From positions 113,067,549 to 113,131,548 of the forward strand of contig CM043953.1 of NCBI GenBank assembly GCA_014529385.2: DNA of 64,000 nucleotides. The letters run 5' to 3'. Both the position numbers and the translations under genes were made by a program. Source of the DNA: Adiantum capillus-veneris. Taxonomy: Eukaryota; Streptophyta; Polypodiopsida; Polypodiales; Pteridaceae. The notes under the pieces are model-generated. The model saw only the letters and a program-made list of their open reading frames with translations. It had not been told where the DNA came from and did not search any database. How positions within the stretch are numbered: position 1 is the stretch's first letter; every line of letters begins with the position of its first letter. Shown one piece after another: positions 31,436-41,731 of the stretch.

Positions 31436-34382
31436 GTTCTCACGGACATCACAAATGGTTTTCTTCCACCACCACGTACTCCGCACACCAAAAGCATACA
31501 TATTCGCTTACCCACGGCATTTGCACCGAAGACCACTAGTGAAGGTGATCAAAGGTCATCACAGGAACGTCACCCACTTGTGAGACCAATGTTGACATTT
31601 GGGTGGATGTCCATTTGTACCCTTACGATCCTATAAGCCGCTTCCATCCACCGTTTAATAGCCTTTCCACATTTCTTCAATTTCTTGGGAGGGGAGAAGC
31701 AGGCTTGTTAGGCTATTGCAAGCGGTTGTGTATGGGTACACGTGCTTCTTTGCATATGTGGATGCACGAATATCAAGCTCTTCACCTCAAGACGACGGCA
31801 TTATAAGAGAGTGTTGCCTCTTCGGAGAGGGTAGTTAAAACTCTTGAACAACAAATTCAAGAAAAGGAGTCCCACATCCAGAAGCTTACCAACACCATCA
31901 CATACTTGAAAGAAACACCCCTTGGTGCAAGGGAACGCAGACGCACGTATTCATCCATTGAAACTCTTGCACATTCGGGAGGAGCACGCAAACGACGAGT
32001 TACAGCCACAAGGTGATTTGGTCTTTACTTGCAAGATGCATTTTTACTTCACACTATTTTCTAACATTTTTGTTTATTTGTTGCTAGAAACTTCATCCAG
32101 GAGACATGCGGTGGAACAAGCCAAGATGATCGAGTCAACCTTCTCACTAGTTGTCTCAATACCCAGGACGTGATTTCTATCTTACAATCACCTGGAGGTA
32201 ATCACATTAAGGATGCAGTCACCAAGGACCTTATGCGTAAATTAAGAAATGTGGTTAGTGATGATGACGTTCAACAAGCTTGTGATGAGGCTGGAATCAG
32301 CACCAAAGCCTATCATGCTATTTTCCAACTCCTAAAGGATGCCCTCAAAGAACATGGCATTGTGGAAAACCTATTTCCCGTTCCTCACAAGGTCAATCTC
32401 GCAACGAAGGCCACAAAAGAAGATGTGTTCTCCCGCATTGGGACATACCTACACATTGAGGACACAATGCCAACTTCCCTTGATGCTTCGTGCGCAACAA
32501 AGACAAGGGGAAAAGGTAAGAAACAATCCATAAGACCTTCGGAGAAGGGCTTTCCTTACACAATGTGGAACAATATTTTCGTGGATCTTAGAAGGCTGCA
32601 AGAAGCCATGCTTAGATTTTACGAGTTACCTGAAGAAGGTGACACACTTTACTTTTTTCTTTGGTATTATTCTTATCATAGACTCTGAAGTTTAAGGTCT
32701 TAGCACTATTTATTTTGTAGTGCTTGGCACAAAAGTCGCTTTTGTGCTGAAACTCGATGAGTGTCAGATAGTGAAAGACCGAAGGTTAGAGAGGCTAAGT
32801 GTCACTCTAATGAACGAGGCCCTTCTGCAAACCAAGCGAAGGGATTCAGTCGAGCCATCTCCCACCCCATCTTTTAGCGTGCATCAGAGAAAGACATTTG
32901 GTGGTTGGGTGCTATTGAGGTGCCCAAAGAGACAAATGGAGTACTTTCATGGATTTTTGAGATAACTCCATGGATCACAGAAGTAATACACTCCCAAATT
33001 GCATGTCAGAAGTTGGAGATTGAGGGTTTTGGTAGTTATGATGTGGAGTGGCACTTAGGTGGGGATTTGAAGACCATAAAGTGTTTGCTTGGCTGCAAAC
33101 AAGGGGCTTCTTCTCTCATGCCTTGTCCATTTTGCACTCGAGGGTACAAACCTAATGGACAAAAATCACATAAGAGCACTGCAAAGGCCGGCTCCATGCT
33201 TCCATGGCAAGGGCATGGAGAACAAGGGTTAGATTGTCGTGATATCGGAGATGAAGGTAGAGAATGTGAAGCGTCTATTCTGAGATGTCCCATGCTCAGT
33301 GCCAGACCGTGATCAAAAGGACCACGCTTGGAATCCAATCTTTCGATTTCCTCTATCGAATGTACATTTTTGTACATTACACGCATTCATGCACATTTTT
33401 GATAGGCTATTGAAGCTCCACATTGACTATGCTTTCACAATGAAACCATTGGAAAAGTCCCAAGAAGCGATTGAAAGAGTGGAGGTACTCTTGAATTCCA
33501 TTGGCTGTCACGGTGGAAATGTGTCTATTGTTGCTGCAAAGAACACAGGGGAGGCCCATGAAATTGCTCAACAAGTGTCAATGAGTGGACAAAAAGCTAG
33601 ACACTTTTTGAAGAAAGTTTCCCAAGGAAAGCCAAGTCGATATGATGCTCAAAACAACTCCAACCAGCATGCAAATAACCTTTGGGAGCTTTGGAAGGAC
33701 TTATGCAGAGCTACTACCGAAAATGATTCAAATGGCAAGCTTGCAAACAAGCGCAAGCAAGTTTGGGCACATTTTGATAAAATGGTCAAGCTTATGGGCC
33801 TTAACAGTACAACATAAGAACAACGCCAATCATTTCAAGAAGCCTTGGCAGATTTTACCAAGGTCTTCACCCTTTCTTGGGGTGAAAATAACATCACAAA
33901 TTACATGGTAAGTCATTTTACATGGTGTATTCATTACAAGGGATTGTTTTTATTTAATAATGTGGATCATTTACTCATGTGAAGAGCATATCTTGTTTGC
34001 GCATGGTGCATTTTTTATGTACAAGTATGGATCGCTTGAAATTTTTAGCACTCAAGGCATGGAGAAGTCCCATTATCGAGCAAGGGGAGTGTACTTCAAA
34101 ATTACTTGACATGGTGGTGGAATAGTGCAATCCAATTATTTGGAGGAGATGTTCAACTGGTTTTTCGCACAACATTTGCTCGTAAGCTCACAATGGAGCG
34201 TGCGTGACAATCCAAGATTGCTATTGAAGTGCGGAAATGGAGTCGTCAAGAGCATAGCAACAAGTGGCAAATGTCGCAAGGTCCCACCAAGCATGCTGCA
34301 TGGCGGCCGATGCAGAGTGCGACAAGGATCAAAGTGGATACTGCGCGAGTCACTACACGTGAACGCAGGGTCCAACTCTTAG
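31436..34382 (+). pseudogene. Transposase-like multi-exon gene of the TIR transposon
   Basis: Start MVLTDITNGF at 31436. Canonical introns appear at 32013-32087, 32639-32720 and 33908-34025; frames join across the first. Exon 1 holds a coiled coil (EQQIQEKESHIQKL). Exon 3 has WHLGGDLKTIKCLLG, then CPFC, then a HAFMHIFDRLLKL helix. Exon 4 has GMEKSHYRARGVYF and HGGG. A GDxK...CxxC core and a late E-K-S-H/Y-F/H-G-G motif recall a group of poorly characterised DDE-type transposase proteins known from invertebrates and fungi; that link is from memory. Stops at 31804 and inside exons 3-4 and frameshifts near 31590, 32900 and 33300 show decay. Confidence 0.5.
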
Positions 34383-34455
34383 CAACATGTTTATTTAAAA
34401 ATAATACTTTTTTAAAAAATATTAGTGTGAACAGGGCCCTTTTTAAATGGGCCCT

Positions 34456-34463
34456 TATAAATA
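34456..34463 (+). promoter_or_regulatory. TATA box of the H3-like gene
   Basis: TATAAATA lies 58 bases before the ATG at 34521 in the short gap after the transposase-like gene. Spacing suits a transcription start near 34490. It supports a separate transcription unit. Confidence 0.6.
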
Positions 34464-34520
34464 TTGCATGCTCTCATCAACCACTCATTTCTTAAGAACA
34501 GGTGAGCTCTTACGAACGAA

Positions 34521-35415
34521 ATGGCGCGCACCAAACAAACCGCGAAAGAGCATCCGCCTGCCAACAAAAACACCCTCCAAGGATGTAAGAAGCCATCATG
34601 GCTTAAAGGCACAAGAAAACGGCCACGATTGTCTGGCCGTTCCAGGAACTCATCTGGTAGTGGGCATGGTGGTAGGGCACGAGAGTCATCGAGGACTGTT
34701 GAATCTCCACCTCCTCAAGATATAACACCTAGAAGGAGAATGAAGCAACGTGCCCAGCGTTGGAGAGAAGAAGAGGGCCAGCAAACAACAGAGTTCGATA
34801 GGGAGCAGCCGTCGCGCCACCAATCACAAGCAGGACCATCCAGGACTCGGGTGGTCCATACAGACACTGAATCAGAGATTGAGCCACCATGGCTGCGAGA
34901 TAAAATACCGCGCACACACCGGGTGGTCGTTGGGGGGAAGACATTGCCTCGAGGCCAGGGAGCTCTCCCCACACAACAAGATCGGCAGCCAAGGGAAGAG
35001 GAAGAATCAGAAGAGGCTGCAGAACCAGCCCCTAAGCATGTAAACAGGCACAAGTCTAAGTTTTTCAAGAAGCCTAAACGCCGCCCGCCAGCAAATGTGC
35101 AAATGCCCCCAAAACAACCGCAATGGCGCTGAAAAATAGAAAGGCATTTGCAAAAATTCGCCACTACTAGAAGACGACGGAGCTTTTGATTCGACGCGCC
35201 CCCTTTGCTCGCACTGTGAAGGAGGTGCTTCAAAGCTATGGAAATCAGTATAGAATGCAAGCAATAGCGCTAGAGGCTATTCAAGAAGTTGCAGAGGGCC
35301 ACATCATTTCGGTGTTGGAAGATACCAACTATGCGTCATACATGCAAAGCGAGTGACAATACAGCCAAAAAATATGCAGCTTGCACGTTGATTGCGACGA
35401 GACTTCGAGCATTAG
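34521..35415 (+). pseudogene. Histone H3-like gene with expanded tail, inside a transposon
   Basis: The ATG at 34521 gives MARTKQTAKEHPP; residues 2-8 match the H3 tail (R2, T3, K4, Q5, T6). Residues 9-180 are a basic/Ser-Pro stretch with an acidic patch near 159-167, absent from H3. KKPKRR at 183-188 matches H3 KKPHR. After a one-base frame change near 35090-35115 comes MALKNRK...IRHY, a TAG at 35168-35170 where H3 has Gln, then KTTELLIRRAPFARTVKEV, QAIALEAIQEVAEG and EDTN, aligning with H3 helices 1-2 without gaps. After another shift near 35335, HAKRVTIQPKNMQLAR matches H3's end, then TGA (35389-35391). Loop 1 has normal H3 length, unlike CENH3. Confidence 0.85.
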
Positions 35416-35529
35416 CCGAAGTTACCCCTCTTTTTGTATTGCACACCCTTATCTTTGTAATGATTTGACTTTCCAATGACAATATGATTAACAGTTGTGT
35501 CTACTGTGTCTATTATCTTTGTAATGAAA
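35416..35529 (+). other. 3' flank of the H3-like gene, no gene
   Basis: A/T-rich, with repeated TTTGTAATGA(A/T) words (35455-35464, 35518-35527) and likely polyadenylation sequence. No ORF. The outer inverted repeat begins at about 35530. Confidence 0.4.
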
Positions 35530-35574
35530 TGACTTTGTAATTTTAAGTTCTGTACGTAATTTCAGTCAATTTCA

Positions 35575-35769
35575 GTAAATTTGTGCTTTTTAAGTACCCT
35601 TGGGGGTAGATAAGCCTGTAAGGGGCAAAAAAAAGCCTGGCCACAAGGGCGCGCAAATGGCCCATCCATCAGTTTCGGATGGGCCATTTGCGCGCCCTTG
35701 TGGCCAGGACTTTTTTTGCCCCTTGTAGGCTTATCTACCCCCAAGGGTACTTAAAAAGCACAAATTTAC
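35575..35769. repeat. Hairpin 1: near-perfect 195-bp inverted repeat
   Basis: Arms of about 92 bases starting gtaaatttgtgctttttaag and ending with its complement, with a 9-base loop (atcagtttc at about 35668-35676). The arms contain GATAAGCCTG, GGCCACAAGGGCGCGCAAAT and GGCCCATCC blocks. It lies between the convergent H3-like gene and minus gene A. Confidence 0.9.
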
Positions 35770-36108
35770 TAAAACCTATTGGTTTTGCAACATTATTTTA
35801 CATGGATCCTTGTGGACATCCTTTTTTGGCCATTTCAAGCTTTGAATTCCCTATAGGCTATCAAAAAAAATAACATATTGTGAAACCAAGTGTCTATACA
35901 ACATTAATTTGGATTTTTCAAATGTCCAATGTAATTGGACTTTTTGGTGCAGGGGTGTACTAGGTAGAGCTAAAGCAGGTGATAGTGTGCTTGAAACTTC
36001 ATTTCATAATTGATTTCACCTTTTCTAGTGTCCTTGAGTGTGAGCATATGCTGGAATTGCCATAAAAAGGGTGCATCTAAATTAATGATGCAAAACCGAT
36101 TCATTTCA

Positions 36109-36302
36109 ATAAATTTGTGCTTTGGAAGTATCCTAGGGGGTAGATAAGCCTACCAGGGGCAAAATAAAGCCTGGCCACAAGGGCGCGCAAATGGCCCATC
36201 CAAAACTGATGGATGGGCCATTTGCGCGCCCTTGTGGCCAGGCTTTTTTTGGCCCTTGGTAGGCTTATCTACCCCCTAGGGAACATAAAATACCTAAATT
36301 TA
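36109..36302. repeat. Hairpin 2: diverged copy of hairpin 1
   Basis: Same arm blocks with small changes (CCTAGGGGGTAGATAAGCC, loop aaaactgat). In addition 35530-35582 and 36298-36350 are inverse copies of each other (GACTTTGTAATTT, AGTTCTGTA, AATTTCAGTAAATTT), so the two hairpins sit inside a larger inverted repeat of about 820 bp. The 340 bases between the hairpins hold no gene. Confidence 0.88.
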
Positions 36303-36350
36303 CTGAAATTGATTGAAATTACATACAGAACTTGAAATTACAAAGTCACC

Positions 36351-36711
36351 AATCAAAACAATTTTCATATCACCAATTGAAACAATTTTCAAGATTGACG
36401 AATCACATTCAAAAGAATTTGCAAGATAGAGAGACAATTTCAAATATTTTTTATTACTTCCAAAACGGTGATTTTACATCATATATCTGAGGAGTTCATA
36501 ATTTTTTTGACCATTTCCTGGCGTCTATTTTGCGCTTAAGGAAACTCCCCAGTCAAGAGGGACTGCGCTATGGCCTTTGGGTCAGTTAAGCCAATGGAAG
36601 CATGTATCCCTATCTAGGCAAGCACTTTACCACAAAAGCCAGTGCCAAACGCTGTGCATAAAAGGGATCTACGCACTAGGAACACTTGATGCGCAGTTTG
36701 AGCAATGGTGC
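36351..36711. other. 3' region of minus gene A, no gene
   Basis: Begins A/T-rich with repeated CAATT(G/T)AAACAATTTTCA-like words (36350-36395). Minus gene A ends at its right edge. No other ORF supported. Confidence 0.4.
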
Positions 36712-38060
36712 TCAAACACAAAACTTGCTCAAAGCTTTTAACGACCAAGTCATAAAATGGGCTTGGGGAGTAAATTCATTATGGATAATGGCCACATCAC
36801 CAGGGGGAGTTGTCCTAGGTAATACGCAAGGGAAGCTTGAGGTCCAAAGCCCGTCCTCCCGCTTGCCACCCGTCCTTGCAACAAAATCATCAACCTCCAC
36901 GACATCCTGTCATAAACCGATGAAGGTTGAGAAAAAAGACAATGAAGGATAAAATAGTAACATGAAAATTAGGATACAATTTACCTCCTGCTCCTTGTCG
37001 TCCTCCTCCCTGTTGCCCTTTGCATCCAAGTCAATGCTCCCATGCACCACAGATACGACCTTTGGATCATCAAATGGGAGGTTGCATAATGGCATAGGCA
37101 TCCTAGCAGCCTCAACCTTGGCTTGCGTGGCTTGAAATTCTTCATCATCCACGTGCAACTGCTCTGCTGCCAGGACCTCCGCACATACAACTGCAATAGT
37201 GTCAGCAACAGAGTCCCCATCTGGCAAGAGCTTGCTTTCTAGGGCATCTTGTGTATTTTCTAAGGGACATTTGGTGTTGTTGCATAGCACGCTCAAGCAT
37301 TCATCCATGCGTAGGCCAAATGCTTTCTCCAAATCATGCAGGAACACATACTCCTCCCCATCCACTAACACTGAGGAGAAGCGGCTGATTTCTACCTCTG
37401 GGATAGCCACATCCATCAGTGGTAGTGGCACTGGAGTGTCACTAGGGCCAGCCGCAACTATGGATTTCTCAACCACTTCCTCAAGACCCCTAGGGTACTC
37501 GAGCCGGTGTGCCTTTCCTTCCGCTCTGCAAGGTTCATGGGGATAACCTGCTGCTCCTTGGTGTCCTTGATAAAGGACCCAACCTGAAGGTGTGGTAAGC
37601 GGAGCTCCTCCAAATCAGGTTCCTCACTCACCAAGAAGATAAATGTTGCAAGCCGAGAAAGGTACTCCACCCCCAACTTGCACTTCTTGAGCGCTGACAC
37701 CCCTGGGGCTTGCTCATCCAAGTAATGGCCTGCATCGGTTGCATTTTCTTGGAATCATTGCAACCGCTTGGAGAATGGGCGATCGCCTTTGTGTATATAG
37801 CACAAAAGATCGCAAGGCACCTAGATCCCTACATGTGGGGGGATAGATACAGAATATTTTATGATGTGCTCCTCCATGAACGCAAAAATCTCGGCAAATG
37901 CATCCATGTGAAGGGCAACTGTGGCGTCAAGGTCAGGGAGACGAGTAAAAAAGGTGTGGAGGTCCAACTTCCCTTTGTATTTGGTGTCCTCGAGGAAGAG
38001 GATGAAGCGTGACAAAGGGGTGGATGTGGCTGCAGATGCAGAGGCTGTGGAATCATCCAT
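36712..38060 (-). pseudogene. Minus gene A of the TIR transposon, unknown function
   Basis: ATG at 38058-38060 (MDDSTASASAATS). The reading frame runs to about 37821, is broken, resumes at 37721-37458 (DEQAPGVSALKKCKLGVEYL), shifts near 37500, and runs to 36985 (VDGEEYVFLHDLEKAFGLRMDE). A 78-base intron 36984-36907 has GT and AG ends and joins phase 0 to a last exon ending at 36712 (DVVEVDDFVARTGGKRED). The whole would be about 430 residues. No family recognised. It converges on the H3-like gene. Confidence 0.5.
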
Positions 38061-38141
38061 GTCTATCCTAGGGTGTAGATAGAGAGTGGAGGAGCTCAAG
38101 AGTTGCAAAAGTGAAAATAATGAATGAGTTAGGTGGCCCCC

Positions 38142-38149
38142 CTTTTATA
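38142..38149 (-). promoter_or_regulatory. TATA box of minus gene A
   Basis: On the minus strand TATAAAAG lies about 80 bases before the gene A ATG, flanked by GC-rich GGGGGGCC. It mirrors the layout upstream of the H3-like gene, where GGGCCC precedes TATAAATA. Confidence 0.5.
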
Positions 38150-38339
38150 ATGGACCCTTTTTTTAAGACATTAAAAAAAAGGCACTTTCACCAAAAAATG
38201 ATTTCTCATCCCAATGCAAAAAATTATATTCAAAGGCATGATTTGCCGAAGCAAATCATGTTGATTACAGCGGGGGATCATTTTGAAAATTGCAAGAGTT
38301 ACAAAGTTATAAGATCAATAGCATAGTTCCATCCATCCC

Positions 38340-39640
38340 CTAGTCCTCCTCGACCTTCAATTTGTCTTCCATTCTCTTCCCAATCTGCGGACATTCATTA
38401 CAATAAGCATCCAATGATCGACAAACCATGATGTATTGAAAATGTGGTGGAAGGATTCTCACCTTGTGACCTTGTAAACAAAATTGTGCTTGCTGAAGGG
38501 CCTCAAAACCCATAATAACCAAATGTTCTCGAACATTACTGAGAGTCCAATGCTTGTTCACTTGGACTGCCTCCAAAGCATCGTTGGGCATCTTCACTGC
38601 AATGTCAAAGCTTGCAATAGCGCCGTCTACACTCTGTAAGGGAGTCCACACTCCAAGCTTGAACATCCAACGATCATAGTGAAATCGTATGTACAAGGAG
38701 GTGCGGGATTTCAAATAGCGCATTCCAATACCTGAAGCTCTAACCTTACAACGGTACGGGTCCCCGTTGTGCATGCCCTCCACAAAACCCCAGTCCTCTT
38801 CTAAAAGCCTTCCTAATTCCTCGTAATGCACATCTTTACATGCACGCATTGTGGTAGTCTCCACAAATCCAAACTCTTTAAAAATGTGCACAAAACAATG
38901 AATAGGCAAACACCAACTCAAGCCCACAAACCTAAAAGCTTTAGAGTATTTCAAAGAGTTTTGGACATCCATTATCATCTTTTGCTTGAAAGATGCTACC
39001 GACCACAAATTTGGCATCGGCCACTCCATACTTAATAAGGAAGTTACTTTGATGGGTTCAAGCGTTCCAAACGCTTGTGTAGAAGTAGGGACAATATAGG
39101 AGTGAGAATAGAAGAAAATCCTTCTTTGAACCAGTTTGGTGCGGCAAAGATGTCGGAACATTATTGCTCCAATATCCGCATGTATAGCATTGAATGTGCC
39201 GGAGAGACTATGTAGTGGCTGCTCCTCCACCAACGTGGATGGAAATATGACTATAAATGCATGACAAATCTTAAGTATGAATCCATAATAACATTACACT
39301 ATGATTTCACACCTAGCTTTGTATTCTCAAAACATGTACTTACAATGTGTTGGAAATCGAGGTGGTTGTTGCAAATGCATGGTTGACATTGAGAAAACAT
39401 GTTGCACAATGGCTACGGTCCCCTTGTCTTTGCGGTTCTTGAAGCCAAGGAGCTTTTCTTTCCAATGAAGATCCACGATTCTGCACACGATGAGGGCCAA
39501 TAGCAGATGGTTGCCTGTATACCCAAGCACCTTTGGTGAACTCTTGTGGCACCCACTCATCATCTACACCTCTAGTGTTGTGGCATGCAAGTGTTGTGAC
39601 CTCATCCTTTGGCCGCCTTTGTGAAGTAGAGTTGGCCATG
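38340..39640 (-). pseudogene. Minus gene B of the TIR transposon, unknown function
   Basis: A long exon 38340 to about 39252 encodes roughly 300 residues (FNAIHADIGAIMFRHLCR, FRFVGLSWCLPIHCFVHIF, YLKSRTSLYIRFHYDRWMF). An upstream exon ends at a GTAAGT donor near 39346; splicing to the AG near 39253 joins it in phase with the frame RIVDLHWKEKLLGFKNRK. A second open frame over the same exon (MANSTSQRRPKDEV from 39639) suggests a frameshift between start and splice site. No family recognised. It is read in the same direction as gene A. Confidence 0.4.
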
Positions 39641-39736
39641 GTTGAGCAAAGAAAACTAGGAGGAGGAGAAGGACCTTGCTTGTTGCTACAATGTAGGTGG
39701 GATAAAGTGATATGAGAAGGTGGTTAACCCTTGTGT

Positions 39737-39853
39737 CAATGGGAGGAGAAGGTGGATAACCCTTGCTTGGTGTGGCAATGGGAGGAGAAGGTGGATAACC
39801 CTTGCTTGGTGTGGCAATGGAAGGTGGTAGGGGAGGAGAAAAGAGCTTCCTTG
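39737..39853. repeat. 39-bp tandem repeat, three copies
   Basis: The unit starts caatgg(g/a)aggagaaggtgg at 39737, 39776 and 39815; the third is partial. It lies upstream of gene B. The period is divisible by three and one minus frame reads IATPSKGYPPSPP repeats, but no start supports translation. Confidence 0.7.
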
Positions 39854-40330
39854 CTGCAACAATGGAGATGGTATAGAGAGAGAGTGTGTTGGAGTAGAGG
39901 ATGAGTGTGATGGTTGCAACCAAGGAGGGGTTGAAAAAGGGTTCTAGAGAGAGAAAATCACTTTTTGCGTAAGAACTACTTTTGGGGGAGCTCTGGATAG
40001 CAAAAAAAGATTTTTCAAAAGTTTTTAAAAATTTTTGAATTTTAGGGTTTTTGGGTGCGCGTTTTGACTTTTTGAGGTCAAAAATTGCTTTTTTGACCAT
40101 AAAATAGTTTTAGGGGGGTTTTAAGAAGATGAAATTTGAGTTTTGAAAATTTTCAAATTTTTGGGATTTTTTCAGAACCGGATCAAAAAGGAGGGAAGTT
40201 GGAGGTTCCATGTGGCCCACCCACCCCACCTTCTCACTAGGTAAGAGCCCATTTAAGAAGTGTAAGACTACTTTGTCCCCCTACATTTTTGAGGGCATAG
40301 AGTGTGTCCACCACCCTCTTCTCATTGGTT
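39854..40330. other. Right subterminal region of TIR transposon, no gene
   Basis: A/T-rich with runs of T and A, probably the promoter side of gene B. No supported gene. Confidence 0.45.
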
Positions 40331-40388
40331 GGCCTCTAATTAACCTTAATCCCAAAGGGCCCCTAGAGGGTTCATATTTTTCCTAATG
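40331..40388 (-). repeat. Right terminal inverted repeat
   Basis: Reverse complement starts CATTAGGAAAAATATGAACC and contains GGGCCC and GGGATTAAGG, pairing with 30831-30905. Confidence 0.7.
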
Positions 40389-41508
40389 ATCATCTGATTG
40401 CATTAAAAGTGACAAGTTAAATGCACTTACATCAAGATTCACATGTCCCATTTTTTATATGCCTTGCTTGGCAGTTGATGTATCCCTGCTGTCTATATTT
40501 CTTGGACAATCTTCATAAAAATGTCCACCTTTTCGTCCACAATCTAAGCAATAGGCCATGACTGGTGGTAGTTGAACTAGCTTTGTCATGTCAAGCTCTA
40601 GCTGAGAAGCTTCTGTTTTGATGCTTGTCAAGTTGTCAGCATCTTCTTTCAGAACATTGAGCATCAAGTTGTAGACTGCTCCATCTTGACCTTTTTACCG
40701 TCTTTGACTAGATTCTCCAATTAGACTTGCTTCTATTGGTTGATCTATTGGATCTTGCAATTCTGGTTCTTGATTATAGATCTGACCATTGTAATCCATG
40801 TACAATGATCCTGATTGTATATGCACCAGCTGTATGTTTTGCTGGCTTGTGCAAATTTCTGTCTCCACTGAAGTCTGTGAACATTTGGGAGTTTTCTATC
40901 TGCACTTCTATCTGCACTTTATCTTTAAGCTTGCAATACCTGGCTCCATTGAAGTCTGTGAACATCTGGGAGTTTTCTGAACCTAGATTTACTCTAATCA
41001 ACAGGATCTTGGCTCTTGTGCTGCTTTTGTTGCTCATCAGATATCTATGGCCTTCTGAATCTGCATATTAAAACTTTATCTCCATTGTAGCCATATAGCT
41101 GTAAAATCTGGTCTGTTGCAGTTGTACTTGTGTTGCCATTGCTACTAGCTTTCTCTGCTATACTTGAACTCTCGGCTTGACTTGAGTCCATGTTGGCTTG
41201 TTCTATAAAAACTGTCCCTTAGCATATTTTGATTTTCATTAGTAGAATTTCTCTTGCTCGGTTTTGATAAAACTGCTTTTCGGTTTGTACAATAACTTCT
41301 AGTCTCTGGCTTCTCTTTGTCTGTACTGTGGGAACACTGTCCAAAATTGGGCTCAAATAGTGATGTGCTTGGCCTAAAAGATGGAGTCCAGTTCCCAAGG
41401 GTTTCCATATTCTAGCTCGAATTTCTAAGCTTCGATGAGTTTTATAACTCTGACTTGTCGATTTTCGGGTTGATTTTGACAAATTTAGAAATTTGGCTGC
41501 CGCTCACG
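40389..41508 (-). pseudogene. Gag-like fragment of element H (minus strand), right part
   Basis: Minus-strand fragments 41219-41482 and 40455-40667. The latter carries a cysteine-rich knuckle CLDCGRKGGHFYEDC (CX2CX5HX4C, one residue longer than standard) after a helix-rich stretch (EASQLELDMTKLVQL). The former is basic. Between them (40668-41218) are short repeats of GAAGTCTGTGAACAT...GGGAGTTTTC (40870-40898 and 40949-40977). The knuckle suggests a gag protein; class uncertain. Confidence 0.45.
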
Positions 41509-41513
41509 GCTTT

Positions 41514-41720
41514 TGTTGTGTGCGTGTAGCGCGTGTACGGAGTGTGTGCAAGAGAGGGAAGGAGAGAATGGGGAAGGGGATGATACATAGATAGTCTCTG
41601 TTTGGGTTAGTAGAGAAGCAAGAGAATATTCAACACTCTCTCTTTTTCTTACTATATTGATTAGGTGAAATAAAGTGTACAAGGGTGATTTCCCACGGCT
41701 ACCTGGCCTACACCCCAACA
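41514..41720 (-). repeat. copia-2 3' LTR
   Basis: 207 bp, plus-strand start TGTTGTG and end CCCCAACA, partner of 48460-48673 with several differences. Confidence 0.93.
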
Positions 41721-41731
41721 ACCTCCCACTT
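41721..41731 (-). other. copia-2 polypurine tract
   Basis: On the minus strand AAGTGGGAGGT directly precedes the 3' LTR, the usual plant copia form. Confidence 0.85.

Larger units (their letters stand above)
30831..40388 (+). mobile_element. 9.6-kb TIR DNA transposon carrying a histone H3-like gene
   Basis: The ends are inverted repeats: left starts CATTAGGAGAAATATGAACC and the right end, reversed, CATTAGGAAAAATATGAACC (19 of 20). Matching GGGATTAAGG blocks follow further in, offset by an extra 20 or so bases on the left. Inside are a plus-strand transposase-like gene, a plus-strand H3-like gene, paired hairpins and two minus-strand genes. No clear target duplication is visible. The element splits remnant H. 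Boundaries rest on the repeats; superfamily is not assigned. Confidence 0.7.

Noticed and set aside
34715..35264. Minus-strand ORFs of 181, 87 and 85 residues
   Set aside because: They lie antisense to the H3-like gene, lack any recognisable motif and are explained by its biased codon content.
34521..35415. Centromeric histone CENH3
   Set aside because: The tail ARTKQTA and ELLIR block are H3-like, and helix 1 to loop 1 aligns without the extra residues usual in CENH3.
39564..40100. Minus ORF of 178 residues with PPSP repeats
   Set aside because: Built largely on a 39-bp tandem repeat and A/T-rich DNA; no independent support for translation.
30815..40405. Target-site duplication for the TIR transposon (AATGCA words on both sides)
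   Set aside because: AATGCA occurs near both ends but at unequal distance from the repeats and in inverted order; no clear direct duplication.
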